A DNA stretch of 64,000 nt from Nitrospira sp. (GTDB lineage Bacteria; Nitrospirota; Nitrospiria; Nitrospirales; Nitrospiraceae): assembly GCA_036984305.1 (NCBI GenBank), contig BQWY01000001.1, positions 1 to 64,000 on the forward strand, in the 5' to 3' direction. The notes below the pieces were generated by a model. It was not told the origin of the DNA, ran no database searches, and saw only the letters and a program-made list of their open reading frames with translations. The position numbers and the translations under genes are program-made. Below are positions 1 to 11,064 of the stretch, piece by piece (position 1 is the stretch's first letter; each line of letters opens with the position of its first letter).

Positions 1-28
1 AAGCCGACCTTCCTACTCATGAACAGAC

Positions 29-88
29 TTATACACACCTTGTTTCGAGATGTGAGATATCCACAACTGTGTACAACACTGTGAATAG
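29..88. promoter_or_regulatory. DnaA-box cluster upstream of dnaA
   Basis: Four near-consensus DnaA boxes (consensus TTATNCACA) lie in 60 bp: TTATACACA at 29-37, ATATCCACA at 57-65, and on the opposite strand TTGTACACA (68-76) and CTATTCACA (80-88). All but the first carry one mismatch. The position just ahead of dnaA fits autoregulation of dnaA and/or one edge of oriC. The AT-rich unwinding element cannot be judged because the window begins here. Confidence 0.7.
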
Positions 89-100
89 TTGAGAGTTTCT

Positions 101-1450
101 ATGGTAACGACCATCGACACAATCTGGAGCGATACCCTCGCCTATCTCAAGGAGCGGGTCCCCCGCCAGGTGTTCGAAACCTGGTTTAGTCCTGCGCAGT
201 TAGAGAGCCTTGAGGATGGAAGCGCGCGTATCACGGTTCCAAATCGATTCTTCGGAGACTGGCTGGGAGAGCATTATGGTGAGCTTCTGGGAGAAGCTCT
301 CTCGGTGGCCAAGGGAGGGGGGCGCGTCGACGTCAGCTTTGTCGTCGGAGATAGGACAAAGGCTCCACTGAGAACGCAGCCGGATATGGCCGGAGCAGGA
401 CGACCTTCTCCTGTGTCCCGAAGCCGTCGCAATCCAAATCTCAATCCGAAATACACCTTTGGCACCTTCGTGGTCGGAGGAAGCAATCAATTTGCGCATG
501 CGGCGAGTATGGCGGTAGCGGAGCAACCTGCACGGGCCTACAATCCCCTGTTCATCTACGGTGGCGTCGGCCTCGGGAAAACCCATCTTCTGAATGCCAT
601 TGGGAATCACGTGGCGGAGCGGACGGAACTTCGTATCGCCTATGTCACGACCGAGCAGTTCACGAATGAAGTCATCAATTCGATCCGTTACGACAAAATG
701 ATCGATCTGCGTCGGCGCTATCGGAACGTCGATATGTTGATGATCGACGACATCCAATTTTTAGCCGGCAAGGAGCGAACGCAAGAGGAATTTTTCCACA
801 CGTTCAACGCGCTCTATGAAGCGCACAAGCAAATCGTCGTCTCGAGCGATCGCTTTCCAAAGGAAATGCCCGACATCGACGAACGCCTCCGATCCAGATT
901 CGAATGGGGATTGATCGCCGACTTGCAGTCGCCTGATGTCGAAACGCGGATTGCGATCCTCAGGAAGAAATCAGAAGACGAGGGCGTGCACTTGCCTGAA
1001 GACGTCGTGCAATTTCTGGCAGCCAACATGAAGAGCAATATCAGGGAATTGGAAGGCTCATTAGTCCGCCTGGGAGCCTATTCGTCGCTCACCGGACAGT
1101 TGATCACGCTCGACATGGCGAAAACCGTCCTGCGGGACGTCATTGGCGATAAAAAAAAGATTGTCGCCATGGACGACATCCAGGAGGCGGTGAGCACGCG
1201 GTTCCACCTGAAAGTCTCCGACTTGAAGTCGCGACGACGAAGTAAGACTCTGGTGCATCCACGCCAGATCGCGATGTTTCTCTGCCGTGAATTGACCGAT
1301 GCCTCCTTCCCGGAAATTGGTCGCCAATTCGGGGGCAAAGATCACACCACCATCATGCATGCCTGCAAGCAGGTGGCGAAGGCGCTGGAAGCCGACACGA
1401 CGTTGCGCGCGACCCTGGAAGGGCTCAAAGAACAGATCGTGCGCGGATGA
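101..1450 (+). CDS. dnaA: Chromosomal replication initiator DnaA
   Basis: DnaA binds DnaA boxes at oriC as an ATP-bound oligomer, melts the origin and recruits helicase. All four family domains are visible: an N-terminal helicase-interaction domain (IWSDTLAYLKERVPRQVFETW), a variable linker around residues 85-115, an AAA+ domain beginning NPKYTFGTFVVGGSNQFAH with Walker A GGVGLGKTH and Walker B MLMIDDIQFL, and a C-terminal DNA-binding domain with the signature FGGKDHTTIMHA. The ATG at 101 gives 449 residues, a normal length; an upstream in-frame TTG at 89 would add four residues and lies within the DnaA-box region, so I prefer 101. dnaN follows after 25 bp. Function is certain; only the start is open. 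Confidence 0.97.
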   Translation: MVTTIDTIWSDTLAYLKERVPRQVFETWFSPAQLESLEDGSARITVPNRFFGDWLGEHYGELLGEALSVAKGGGRVDVSFVVGDRTKAPLRTQPDMAGAGRPSPVSRSRRNPNLNPKYTFGTFVVGGSNQFAHAASMAVAEQPARAYNPLFIYGGVGLGKTHLLNAIGNHVAERTELRIAYVTTEQFTNEVINSIRYDKMIDLRRRYRNVDMLMIDDIQFLAGKERTQEEFFHTFNALYEAHKQIVVSSDRFPKEMPDIDERLRSRFEWGLIADLQSPDVETRIAILRKKSEDEGVHLPEDVVQFLAANMKSNIRELEGSLVRLGAYSSLTGQLITLDMAKTVLRDVIGDKKKIVAMDDIQEAVSTRFHLKVSDLKSRRRSKTLVHPRQIAMFLCRELTDASFPEIGRQFGGKDHTTIMHACKQVAKALEADTTLRATLEGLKEQIVRG

Positions 1451-1475
1451 GCGCATTCGGCGGAGGATACGCATC

Positions 1476-2603
1476 ATGAAGGTACGCATTTCCAGAGACG
1501 AACTACTGGTGGCGCTTCAGCGCGTCCAGGGCGTGGTCGAAAAGCGCAATACCATGCCGATCCTGTCGAATATCATGCTGGAAGCCAAACAGGACGGGAT
1601 CGAGGTCAGCGCCACCGATCTGGAGATCGGCATGCGGGCTTTGTACAAGGCGACGGTATTGGAATCCGGCACGTTAACGGTTTCCGCGCGCAAGCTGTTC
1701 GAGATCATCAAGGAATTGCGGGATGGGGAGATTGAACTCGGCACCGGCGAGAACAACTGGCTTCACATTCAAGCAAGCAAGAGTCAATTCAAGATTGTCA
1801 GTTTACCTGCGGGAGAGTATCCGGCACTTCCCGCCATCGATAAGGAAGGGTTGACCCCCCTCGCGAGCGCCGGGCTGTTGGAACTGATCCGCAAGACGCT
1901 GTTCGCAGCGGGCGACAATGACGCGCGCTATATTCTCAATGGGTTGCTCGTCACGCTCGTTAGTGGAGAAAAGAAGACAACCCTGCGGCTGGTCGGAACG
2001 GACGGACACCGCTTGGCTGTGGCCGAGCAGGACGTCGGGTCGGCCGGACCGAAAGACGCGCCCCGGGAGATCAAGGCGATCATCCCGAAGAAGGCGGCGC
2101 AGGAAATCCGGCGACTGCTCGAGGAGGGCGGCGATGGAGAACCCCTGATTGGATTCACAAAAAAGCTGATGATCTTTCGAAAGAGCGGGTTACTCCTCAC
2201 CTCGAGCTTGATGGAAGGCAACTACCCGAACTATCAGGGCGTGCTGCCCAAAGAAAGCGACAAGCGCATCATGATTGACCGTCAGGAACTGGAGGGCGCG
2301 TGCCGTCGCGTGGCCGTGTTGTCGCGCGATAAAGCCAATGCGGTGAAGGTCACCTTCTCCAAAGGAAAATTGACCCTCTACGCCAACAACCCGGACTTTG
2401 GAGAAGCGACCGAGGAATTGTCGGCCGAATACAAAGGCGACACCCTCACGACCGGATTCAACGCCCGCTATCTGCTGGACGTCTTTGGAGTCATGGACGG
2501 TCAACAGATTTCGCTTCAGATGGATAATCCGTTAAGCCCGTGCCTCATCCAGGAGCGCGAGAGCCCCGGTTTCAAGTGCGTGGTCATGCCGATCAAGATA
2601 TGA
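1476..2603 (+). CDS. dnaN: DNA polymerase III beta subunit (sliding clamp)
   Basis: The beta clamp encircles DNA and tethers polymerase III and other replication and repair proteins. The start MKVRISRDELLVALQRVQGV followed by the NTMPILSNIML motif is typical of clamp domain 1, and the C-terminus ends in a clamp-like VVMPIKI. The 375-residue length matches three clamp domains. The ATG at 1476 is preceded by GGAGG at about 1462; the frame stays open upstream to 1299, but that part overlaps dnaA and is not clamp-like. Its position directly behind dnaA is the usual bacterial order and suggests co-transcription. The 108 bp to gyrB contain no obvious terminator. Confidence 0.97.
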   Translation: MKVRISRDELLVALQRVQGVVEKRNTMPILSNIMLEAKQDGIEVSATDLEIGMRALYKATVLESGTLTVSARKLFEIIKELRDGEIELGTGENNWLHIQASKSQFKIVSLPAGEYPALPAIDKEGLTPLASAGLLELIRKTLFAAGDNDARYILNGLLVTLVSGEKKTTLRLVGTDGHRLAVAEQDVGSAGPKDAPREIKAIIPKKAAQEIRRLLEEGGDGEPLIGFTKKLMIFRKSGLLLTSSLMEGNYPNYQGVLPKESDKRIMIDRQELEGACRRVAVLSRDKANAVKVTFSKGKLTLYANNPDFGEATEELSAEYKGDTLTTGFNARYLLDVFGVMDGQQISLQMDNPLSPCLIQERESPGFKCVVMPIKI

Positions 2604-2693
2604 CGTCAGCCCTCGACGCGGATAGATTCCTTTCGCTGCGGCTCGAGTTCCACACCCCTCACCTTTCCGGGACATCTGCGCGTCTCGGGATAG

Positions 2694-5183
<2,490 letters not shown>

Positions 5184-5188
5184 GGAAA

Positions 5189-5263
5189 CGTCATTCGTCA
5201 ACCGTCAATCGTCAGCCGAGGGACGGGCGCAACGCTTCCCCGATTGACGACTCACGAATGATG
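5189..5263. repeat. Imperfect inverted repeat, family A, copy 1
   Basis: Two 23-bp arms (5189-5211 and 5241-5263) match in reverse complement at 19 of 23 positions, with cores TCATTCGT and CGTCAATCG, around a 29-bp loop. Related TTCGTCA/GTCAATCG arms occur at 43890-43973 and 49970-50066, always between genes. It could form a hairpin in the gyrB-gyrA transcript. There is no T-tract after it, so it is not a classical terminator. Confidence 0.65.
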
Positions 5264-5279
5264 ATGAACGGGGGCTAGA

Positions 5280-7754
5280 GTGCCACTAGATGAACGATTA
5301 GGTCAGATCAATATCGAAGACGAAATGCGCTCCTCCTATCTCGATTACGCCATGAGCGTGATCGTCGGCCGAGCGCTCCCCGATGTCCGAGACGGCCTCA
5401 AACCTGTCCACCGACGGATCCTGTTCGGCATGAACGAGATGGGGCTCGCTGCAAATCGCCCGTATCGCAAATCCGCCAAAATTGTCGGCGAAATCATGGG
5501 TAACTACCACCCGCACGGCGATGCCGCTATTTACGACACGCTCGTCCGCATGGCGCAGGACTTTAATATGCGCTACATCCTTGTGGATGGGCAGGGCAAT
5601 TTCGGTTCGATCGACGGTGACTCCCCTGCCGCCATGCGTTACACGGAGGCGCGGCTCACGAAATTGGCCGAAGCGATGCTGGCCGACATCGACAAGGAGA
5701 CGGTCGACTTTGGGCCGAACTACGACGAAAGTCGCGTCGAACCGCTCGTGCTGCCGGCCAAGGTCCCGAACTTGCTCGTCAACGGCGCGGGCGGGATTGC
5801 CGTTGGATACGCGACTAATGTGCCGACCCATAATCTGGCCGAGGTAGTGGATGCCTTGCTCCTCTTGCTCGACGATGGCGCCGTTACGATCGATCAGCTC
5901 ATGGAGAGGATACCCGGACCGGATTTCCCGACCGCCGGCTTCATCTACGGAAAACAAGGTATCAAGGATGCGTATCATACCGGCCGAGGTCTCCTAACCC
6001 TCCGGGCAAAGGCGGTCATAGAAACCGATGCGCGGACGGATCGCGAACGGATCGTGGTCACGGAAATTCCCTATCAGGTGAATAAACAGAAGCTGGTCGA
6101 GAAAATCGCCGAGCTGGTCCAGGAAAAGAAAATCGACGGGATTGCCGATCTGCGCGATGAGTCGGACCGCGACGGGTACCGCGTCGTCATCGAGTTGAAG
6201 CGGAATGAGATTCCGCTGGTCGTATTGAACAACCTCTATAAACATACACAGATGCAGACGACGTTTGGGGTCATCATGCTCGCCCTGGTGCGGAATCGCC
6301 CTGAAGTGCTCAATCTCAAGCAGATACTCGAGCACTTTGTGGAGCATCGACGCGAGGTGGTGATCCGCCGCACGGCGTTTGAGTTGCGAAAGGCGGAAGA
6401 ACGTGCCCACGTTCTCGAAGGACTCAAGATCGCGCTCGATCACTTGGATGCAGTGATCGCGCTGATTCGGCGTGCGGCGTCGCCGGATGAGGCGCGCGGC
6501 GGATTGATGCGCCAATTCGGACTGTCGCAGATCCAGGCGACCGCAATTCTGGAGATGCGGTTGCAGCGTCTGACCCAGTTGGAGCGCGACAAGCTCATTG
6601 AGGAGTACACAGAGACACTCAAGCGTATCGAATACCTGCGGTCGGTGCTGGCGAGCGAGGCCCTGGTGCGCAAAATCATCAGGGACGAGCTGGTCGAGCT
6701 TCAGGAGGAATACCGCGATCCCCGTCGAACGCAGATCGTCGCCGAGGCAGGCGAGATCAACGTGGAAGACTTGATTGCCGAAGAAGAGGTCGCCGTGACC
6801 ATTACTCACGCTGGGTACATCAAACGGAACGCGGTGTCGTTGTACCGGGCGCAGCGGCGCGGCGGCAAAGGCAAGGTCGGCATGGGCGTGAAGGAGGAAG
6901 ACTTCGTCGAAACGATGTTCACGGCTTCCACGCACGACCATCTGTTGTTTTTCACCGATGCCGGCAAGGTCTATTGGTTGAAGGTGCACGAAATTCCCGA
7001 GGCCGGCCGGGCAGCCAAGGGCAAAGCCATGGTGAACATGCTCGCGCTGGGCGCCAACGAAAAAGTCACGGCAACGGTGGCGGTCAAGGAATTTCGTGAC
7101 GACCGGTACGTGGTGATGGCCACGAAAAAGGGTCTTGTGAAAAAGACGGAACTGTCGGCCTTCGGCAATCCGCGCCAGGGTGGAATCATAGCGCTGGGGT
7201 TGGAGGAAGGGGACAAACTTATCGCCGTTCACATTACCGACGGGCGGCGGGAGATCCTGATCGGGACGCGACGCGGGATCACGATCCGGTTTACCGAGGA
7301 CGCGGTTCGCCCGATGGGTCGGACCGCGTATGGCGTCAAGGGCATCGCCCTCGAAGACGGTGATCACGTCATCGGCATGGAAACTATCACTCCGGATTCG
7401 ACGACCGCCGCGATCCTGACCGTGACCGAAGGGGGCTACGGGAAGCGGACTCCGGTCACCGAATATCGGATTCAGGGCCGCGGAGGCAAGGGCATCATCA
7501 GCGTCAAGACGACAGAACGCAACGGGTTGGCCGTCGGGTTCCTGCAGGTCCGGGACGGCGACCAATTGATGGTCATGGCGGCCCATGGCAAGGTGTTGCG
7601 CTGCCGGGTGGACGACATCCGTGAAATCGGCCGCAACACGCAAGGTGTGCGGCTCCTCGAACTCGATGGGGGTGACGACCGGGTGGTCAGCGTCGCGCGC
7701 CTGGCCGAGAGTGCCGAGCGAGAGGATGAACCGGAGGACGGCGGAACCGCCTGA
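5280..7754 (+). CDS. gyrA: DNA gyrase subunit A
   Basis: GyrA carries the DNA breakage-rejoining tyrosine and the DNA-wrapping C-terminal domain of gyrase. The N-terminus (SYLDYAMSVIVGRALPDVRDG) and the stretch around AAMRYTEARL with the catalytic tyrosine at about residue 121 are canonical. The quinolone-region motif HPHGDAAIYDTLVRMAQ is present. The C-terminal third shows the repeated beta-pinwheel blades, and the GyrA box is recognisable as QRRGGKGK. Length 824 is normal. The start is GTG at 5280; no strong Shine-Dalgarno was seen (GGGGG at about 5270). A small GC hairpin with a short T-run follows the stop. Confidence 0.97.
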   Translation: MPLDERLGQINIEDEMRSSYLDYAMSVIVGRALPDVRDGLKPVHRRILFGMNEMGLAANRPYRKSAKIVGEIMGNYHPHGDAAIYDTLVRMAQDFNMRYILVDGQGNFGSIDGDSPAAMRYTEARLTKLAEAMLADIDKETVDFGPNYDESRVEPLVLPAKVPNLLVNGAGGIAVGYATNVPTHNLAEVVDALLLLLDDGAVTIDQLMERIPGPDFPTAGFIYGKQGIKDAYHTGRGLLTLRAKAVIETDARTDRERIVVTEIPYQVNKQKLVEKIAELVQEKKIDGIADLRDESDRDGYRVVIELKRNEIPLVVLNNLYKHTQMQTTFGVIMLALVRNRPEVLNLKQILEHFVEHRREVVIRRTAFELRKAEERAHVLEGLKIALDHLDAVIALIRRAASPDEARGGLMRQFGLSQIQATAILEMRLQRLTQLERDKLIEEYTETLKRIEYLRSVLASEALVRKIIRDELVELQEEYRDPRRTQIVAEAGEINVEDLIAEEEVAVTITHAGYIKRNAVSLYRAQRRGGKGKVGMGVKEEDFVETMFTASTHDHLLFFTDAGKVYWLKVHEIPEAGRAAKGKAMVNMLALGANEKVTATVAVKEFRDDRYVVMATKKGLVKKTELSAFGNPRQGGIIALGLEEGDKLIAVHITDGRREILIGTRRGITIRFTEDAVRPMGRTAYGVKGIALEDGDHVIGMETITPDSTTAAILTVTEGGYGKRTPVTEYRIQGRGGKGIISVKTTERNGLAVGFLQVRDGDQLMVMAAHGKVLRCRVDDIREIGRNTQGVRLLELDGGDDRVVSVARLAESAEREDEPEDGGTA

Positions 7755-7762
7755 CCCCATTG

Positions 7763-7785
7763 CCCTGTCGCTTGACGGGGTTTTC
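7763..7785 (+). terminator. Intrinsic terminator after gyrA
   Basis: CCCTGTC (7763-7769), a GCTT tetraloop and GACGGGG (7774-7780) form a 7-bp stem with one G-T pair, followed by TTTTC. It lies 8 bp after the gyrA stop and 10 bp before the next start codon, so the following gene would rely on read-through or its own initiation. Confidence 0.55.
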
Positions 7786-7794
7786 TACACGTAC

Positions 7795-8427
7795 ATGACA
7801 CCGCAGGCTGCTCCCCCTCGCTCCACCTGGCCGTTCGGTTGGTGGGTCAGGCTCGACACCGTCGTGAAGTTGGCGCTCGGCGTGTTCGTCGGGTCGTTCA
7901 TGTTGATTTGGGGCGGCATGTATCTGAGTCGTCCCGATCGGACGATTCCTCCGTACAGTATCGGCTCGCAGGAGGGCACGGCCGTGGCGATACACGTCCC
8001 GCCGTGGACCAAAGAGCAGGAGTTGGCCGCCCTCATCCAGCGATTTCGGAAGGTGGCGCACGAACACCGAAACTTCGGCGCCATGAAGATCCACCCCACG
8101 ACCCCGTCGAATCCCGCTGGCCGTTACGAGTCGATGACCCTGTATATCTTCACGCACGACACCTGGGCCGAACCAGTGATGCTGCATCGCTATCTCGCCG
8201 CGGCCGACTCTCCCTCGCGGGAAGAGCGCGAATTCCGTCAGTCTTTCGAGAATGCGATTCGCGGCTATTATCGGCTGCAGGGAGAGCAGGAAGAGGGACG
8301 CGTCGGGCCCCTCCGGCCGGTAAGCCAAGCGGACGAATATGCTCGGGAATTGTTCAAAGGGACGGTCAGCGATCCGTTGCCGGCGTCGGCGGAGCCGACA
8401 CCAGCGCCTTCGCTATCACCTTTGTGA
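7795..8427 (+). CDS. Membrane-anchored protein of unknown function
   Basis: A 210-residue protein I do not recognise. After a short N-terminus containing WPFGWWVRLD comes one hydrophobic segment (about residues 24-45, LALGVFVGSFMLIWGGMYL), so it is probably anchored with the C-terminal domain outside the cytoplasm. That domain is soluble, has no motif I can name, and ends in a Pro/Ala-rich tail. ATG 7795 is the first in-frame ATG after gyrA; the frame is open upstream inside gyrA, so the start is fairly but not fully certain. The 3' end overlaps the convergent dciA gene by 62 bp, which is unusual and means the last 20 codons of both genes are constrained together. Confidence 0.7.
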   Translation: MTPQAAPPRSTWPFGWWVRLDTVVKLALGVFVGSFMLIWGGMYLSRPDRTIPPYSIGSQEGTAVAIHVPPWTKEQELAALIQRFRKVAHEHRNFGAMKIHPTTPSNPAGRYESMTLYIFTHDTWAEPVMLHRYLAAADSPSREEREFRQSFENAIRGYYRLQGEQEEGRVGPLRPVSQADEYARELFKGTVSDPLPASAEPTPAPSLSPL

Positions 8428-8863
8428 ACCGTTCCCGCAGGACGGGGTCGGTGATCCGGGAGGTGTGCGCGTGGGCCTCGCGCAGCAGCTGAGGAGTCGG
8501 TTCAAATTCCGGCCGGATCCCTTGTCCTGACTCGTTCGGGTTCGGTAACGGCATGCGGCTGAGGTCTCCGATTCGAAAGAGCAGATCCTGAACCGTCTCC
8601 CCGCCTGTGTGCACTCGAATTCGTCGGAGCAAATCCGGCTTGAGGAACGACAGCTGCTGCATCCAGACCGAGTGGTCGACCAACACCGATAGCCGCCGGC
8701 CGCGGACATATTCCGGACGCGTGTGCGCGGCAATCTGATCGCCGACGATTTCCACCCAGTCCCGCGCAATCCGTTGTTCGACGAGCTTGGCGGACAACCC
8801 CAGCCGTTGGGCCACGGCGTCAAGAATAGACGAGAAGGAATCGAAGCCGTTGTGCGATGGCAT
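8366..8863 (-). CDS. dciA: DUF721 / DciA-type protein, probable replicative helicase loader
   Basis: A 165-residue DUF721-family protein. The N-terminal half has the hallmark sequence with ARDWVEIVGDQIAAHTRPEYV and a following VLVDHSVWMQQLSFLK, which is the KH-like DciA fold. DciA loads DnaB helicase in bacteria lacking DnaC/DnaI loaders; this role is established for other members and inferred here. The C-terminal 60 residues look disordered. Placement beside dnaA, dnaN and gyrAB fits a replication role. It overlaps the convergent upstream gene's 3' end and is divergent from smpB. The start ATG at 8863 is reasonable. Confidence 0.85.
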   Translation of the reverse strand: MPSHNGFDSFSSILDAVAQRLGLSAKLVEQRIARDWVEIVGDQIAAHTRPEYVRGRRLSVLVDHSVWMQQLSFLKPDLLRRIRVHTGGETVQDLLFRIGDLSRMPLPNPNESGQGIRPEFEPTPQLLREAHAHTSRITDPVLRERFTKVIAKALVSAPPTPATDR

Positions 8864-8956
8864 GTGTGCGGCATCTTAGTGCAGTGCCGTCACGAGGTCA
8901 ATCGCCGTGTGTACCTGGCTTTCGGCCCTCCAGTGGACGTGATACAGTCTTGCTCC

Positions 8957-9448
8957 ATGGGCACGCACGAGAAGGGAAAGGACGAAGACCGTTACAAGAT
9001 CGCAGCGACGAACCGCAAGGCCTACTACGATTATGCGATTGAGGAGAAGTTCGAAGCGGGACTGGTGCTTCGCGGCACGGAAGTAAAGTCCATTCGCGAG
9101 GGGCGCGTGAATCTCCAAGATAGCTTTGCGACCATCAAGGAGGGCGAGGTCTTTCTCCACCATTGCCATATCAGTCCATATTCTCACGGCAACATGATGA
9201 ATCACGACCCGACTCGGCCCAGGAAGCTGTTGTTACACAGAAAGGAAATCAACAAGCTCATGGGCCGGACGCAGCAGCAGGGGCTGACCATCGTGCCCTT
9301 GCGGATCTATTTCAGCAAGCGCGGGCACGCCAAGGTGGAGATTGCGCTGGCGAAGGGTAAGAAGCACCACGACAGGCGCGAGTCCATCAAAGCCCGAGAA
9401 GCCGGGCGGGAGATGCAGCGGGCATTGCGGGCGCGAGCGAGGGAATAG
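8957..9448 (+). CDS. smpB: SsrA-binding protein SmpB
   Basis: SmpB binds tmRNA and delivers it to stalled ribosomes in trans-translation. Diagnostic motifs are NRKAYYDYAIEEKFEAGL, GTEVKSIREGRVNLQDSF, HISPYSHGN and the tail KGKKHHDRRESIK; the basic C-terminal tail that enters the mRNA channel is present (REMQRALRARARE after the KAREAGR segment). The 163-residue length is typical. The ATG at 8957 was chosen because sequence before it is not SmpB-like, although the frame is open to 8723. Its RNA partner, tmRNA, is in this window at 32747-33093, about 23 kb away. Confidence 0.96.
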   Translation: MGTHEKGKDEDRYKIAATNRKAYYDYAIEEKFEAGLVLRGTEVKSIREGRVNLQDSFATIKEGEVFLHHCHISPYSHGNMMNHDPTRPRKLLLHRKEINKLMGRTQQQGLTIVPLRIYFSKRGHAKVEIALAKGKKHHDRRESIKAREAGREMQRALRARARE

Positions 9449-9834
9449 TGATGTGGTTCCGATTTGCAGGACCCCAGAGCGATCCCCACGATCTGGGAAT
9501 TCTCTCGGCCCCATAGAGTTTCGTTGTCCTTCCGAGGAGTTCTTGATAGACAGGCAAAACAACCCGATCAGGATTTCCGACCGTCGACGTCTCATGGTTC
9601 GACGCGGACATGCCTTGTCAAATCCCACGTGAATCTACTCGACGAACGGATTTCATCCTCGCTCTCCTGCGACGTGACTCCTGTTCCGAATCCTTCCCTT
9701 TCCGCCGAGACCACGGGATCGGGTAGGAACCGGACTCCAGCTCGTGTGACAAGCGATCAAAGCGTGCCGGAATGAGGCACGTGTTGCGACAGACGCCACA
9801 GGGCCCCGTCGCTCAATCACCCCGGAGCGTTGAT
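9449..9834. other. Gene-free interval after smpB
   Basis: About 385 bp between smpB and a minus-strand lipoprotein gene. Open frames here (for example 9464-9775 on the plus strand) show no ribosome binding site, no recognisable domain and shadow-like composition. I see no clear promoter or terminator. It is the downstream region of both flanking genes. Confidence 0.5.
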
Positions 9835-10221
9835 CTACTCATGGCACTGGCAGCCGGTGAGATTTCGCGATTCGATATAGGTGAGATTATTCGTGTACCG
9901 TGTGAATCCCTTCTGCCGTCCGTAGAGACGCAGCACGCAGTCGTCACCCTTCTTTTCCACGAAGAAGGAATAGTCCGTTCCTGTCTGAGAACTGACCGAG
10001 AACGGCCGAGGACCGTAGTCGAACACCGAGCCCAGCAGCCCCGCCTTACCCATTAGTTGCTGTGCCCGCGCGGTCTCCTCGCCTTCAGCCACCAAGATGT
10101 CGGCCAAGGCGGCAGCAAAATTTTGCCGGCAGGGCTGTTCCCGTGGATTCGTGATTGCGGCCATCGTGGTGCAGCCGACTAAGGCGGCCGCCGCGCACAG
10201 TATAGACAAGAGACAGTGCAT
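9835..10221 (-). CDS. Small putative lipoprotein, unknown function
   Basis: A 128-residue protein beginning MHCLLSILCAAAALVGCTTM, a lipoprotein signal with a plausible lipobox (ALVGC, cysteine at residue 17), so it is probably lipidated and envelope-located. The mature part has four further cysteines, including a C-Q-C at the C-terminus. No known domain is recognised. I chose ATG 10221 because it puts the signal peptide at the N-terminus; the frame is open to 10296 but those extra residues are arginine-rich and unlikely. The SnoaL-like gene lies upstream on the same strand, about 96 bp away. Confidence 0.65.
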   Translation of the reverse strand: MHCLLSILCAAAALVGCTTMAAITNPREQPCRQNFAAALADILVAEGEETARAQQLMGKAGLLGSVFDYGPRPFSVSSQTGTDYSFFVEKKGDDCVLRLYGRQKGFTRYTNNLTYIESRNLTGCQCHE

Positions 10222-10317
10222 ACCGAGCCCCAAAGATCGATCAGCACATCGGGACGGGTCGCGGCCGACGATAGGCTCTCTCGGATAGGGTGTCAATTGG
10301 CGGGGGCACGCCGTGCT

Positions 10318-10737
10318 CTACACAGCCTGGCCGAGCTGCCGTAACATGCCGAGCGCATCGGAAACGCGCCAGTGCTCGATGATTCTCCCATCGACGAACC
10401 GATCAATCTGGAACTGCTTGACGGCGACGCGCTTGCCCGTGGGTGGGATGCCGAAGAGGGATCCTTGGTGGGTGCCGTACATCGTACAGCGGGTCGCCAC
10501 CTTCAGGTCGGTGATGACCTGATCTTCTATCACGAATTTCAGATCGGGGAAGGCCACTCGCAGGAGCGCCACCGTCGCCTTCATGCCCTGCGCCCCTGGC
10601 ATCAGATTGGGAGTGTATGGGTTATGGTTTTGGAAATCGGGATGGATGAGTTCATCGAACACCTCCAGCCGTCCCTGATTCCACCCCTCGTGGAAATACC
10701 GCTGGAGTACGGTCCTATTCGAGTCACATGCCGTCAT
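10318..10737 (-). CDS. SnoaL-like polyketide cyclase-fold protein
   Basis: A 139-residue NTF2-like protein of the SnoaL/ester cyclase group. Features include the N-terminal helix (VLQRYFHEGWNQGRLEVFDEL), HPDFQNHNP, the core AFPDLKFVIEDQVITDLKVATR and the end strand IDRFVDGRIIEHWRVSD, which is the typical DGRI-EHW motif. Substrates in this fold vary widely, so no reaction is assigned. No strong Shine-Dalgarno is visible before ATG 10737. It is divergent from the pirin gene. Confidence 0.75.
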   Translation of the reverse strand: MTACDSNRTVLQRYFHEGWNQGRLEVFDELIHPDFQNHNPYTPNLMPGAQGMKATVALLRVAFPDLKFVIEDQVITDLKVATRCTMYGTHQGSLFGIPPTGKRVAVKQFQIDRFVDGRIIEHWRVSDALGMLRQLGQAV

Positions 10738-10946
10738 GTGGGCGAGTGGAGATGACGTTGGGTCCCGGCTCTACCGGTTGGAAAGTACGTGCTTTGTTCA
10801 GCCTTCGGAGGATAGCATACTTTTTTGGCGGACCAATCAAAGAAGGTGATTCGTGAGCGAGTGTCCGCACGTCTGCTGCTCAAACGGGGCTGGCTGTTCT
10901 TGGTCGCGAGGGACAATCGACAGGACTGGGAAAGCCGCGCAAGGGC

Positions 10947-10977
10947 TTGACTCGCTCCTAACTAGAACTATTACAAT
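10947..10977 (+). promoter_or_regulatory. Candidate sigma70-type promoter ahead of pirin gene
   Basis: TTGACT at 10947-10952 is followed by TATTAC at 10969 (spacing 16) or TACAAT at 10972-10977 (spacing 19). Either could serve as -10. It lies about 90 bp before the pirin start within a 327-bp intergenic region (10738-11064) that otherwise shows nothing recognisable. Confidence 0.4.
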
Positions 10978-11064
10978 GATCGGTGCGACTCACGGAGGGC
11001 GTGAAAGGAGCCCTTGGTCAGGAGGCTTCTGTCAGCCAACGATCGCAAACGAGAGGGGGTCCAC

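Noticed and set aside
5994-7760. 588-residue minus-strand open frame opposite gyrA
   Set aside because: A long antisense shadow caused by the high GC, codon-position bias of gyrA; no domain, no ribosome site.
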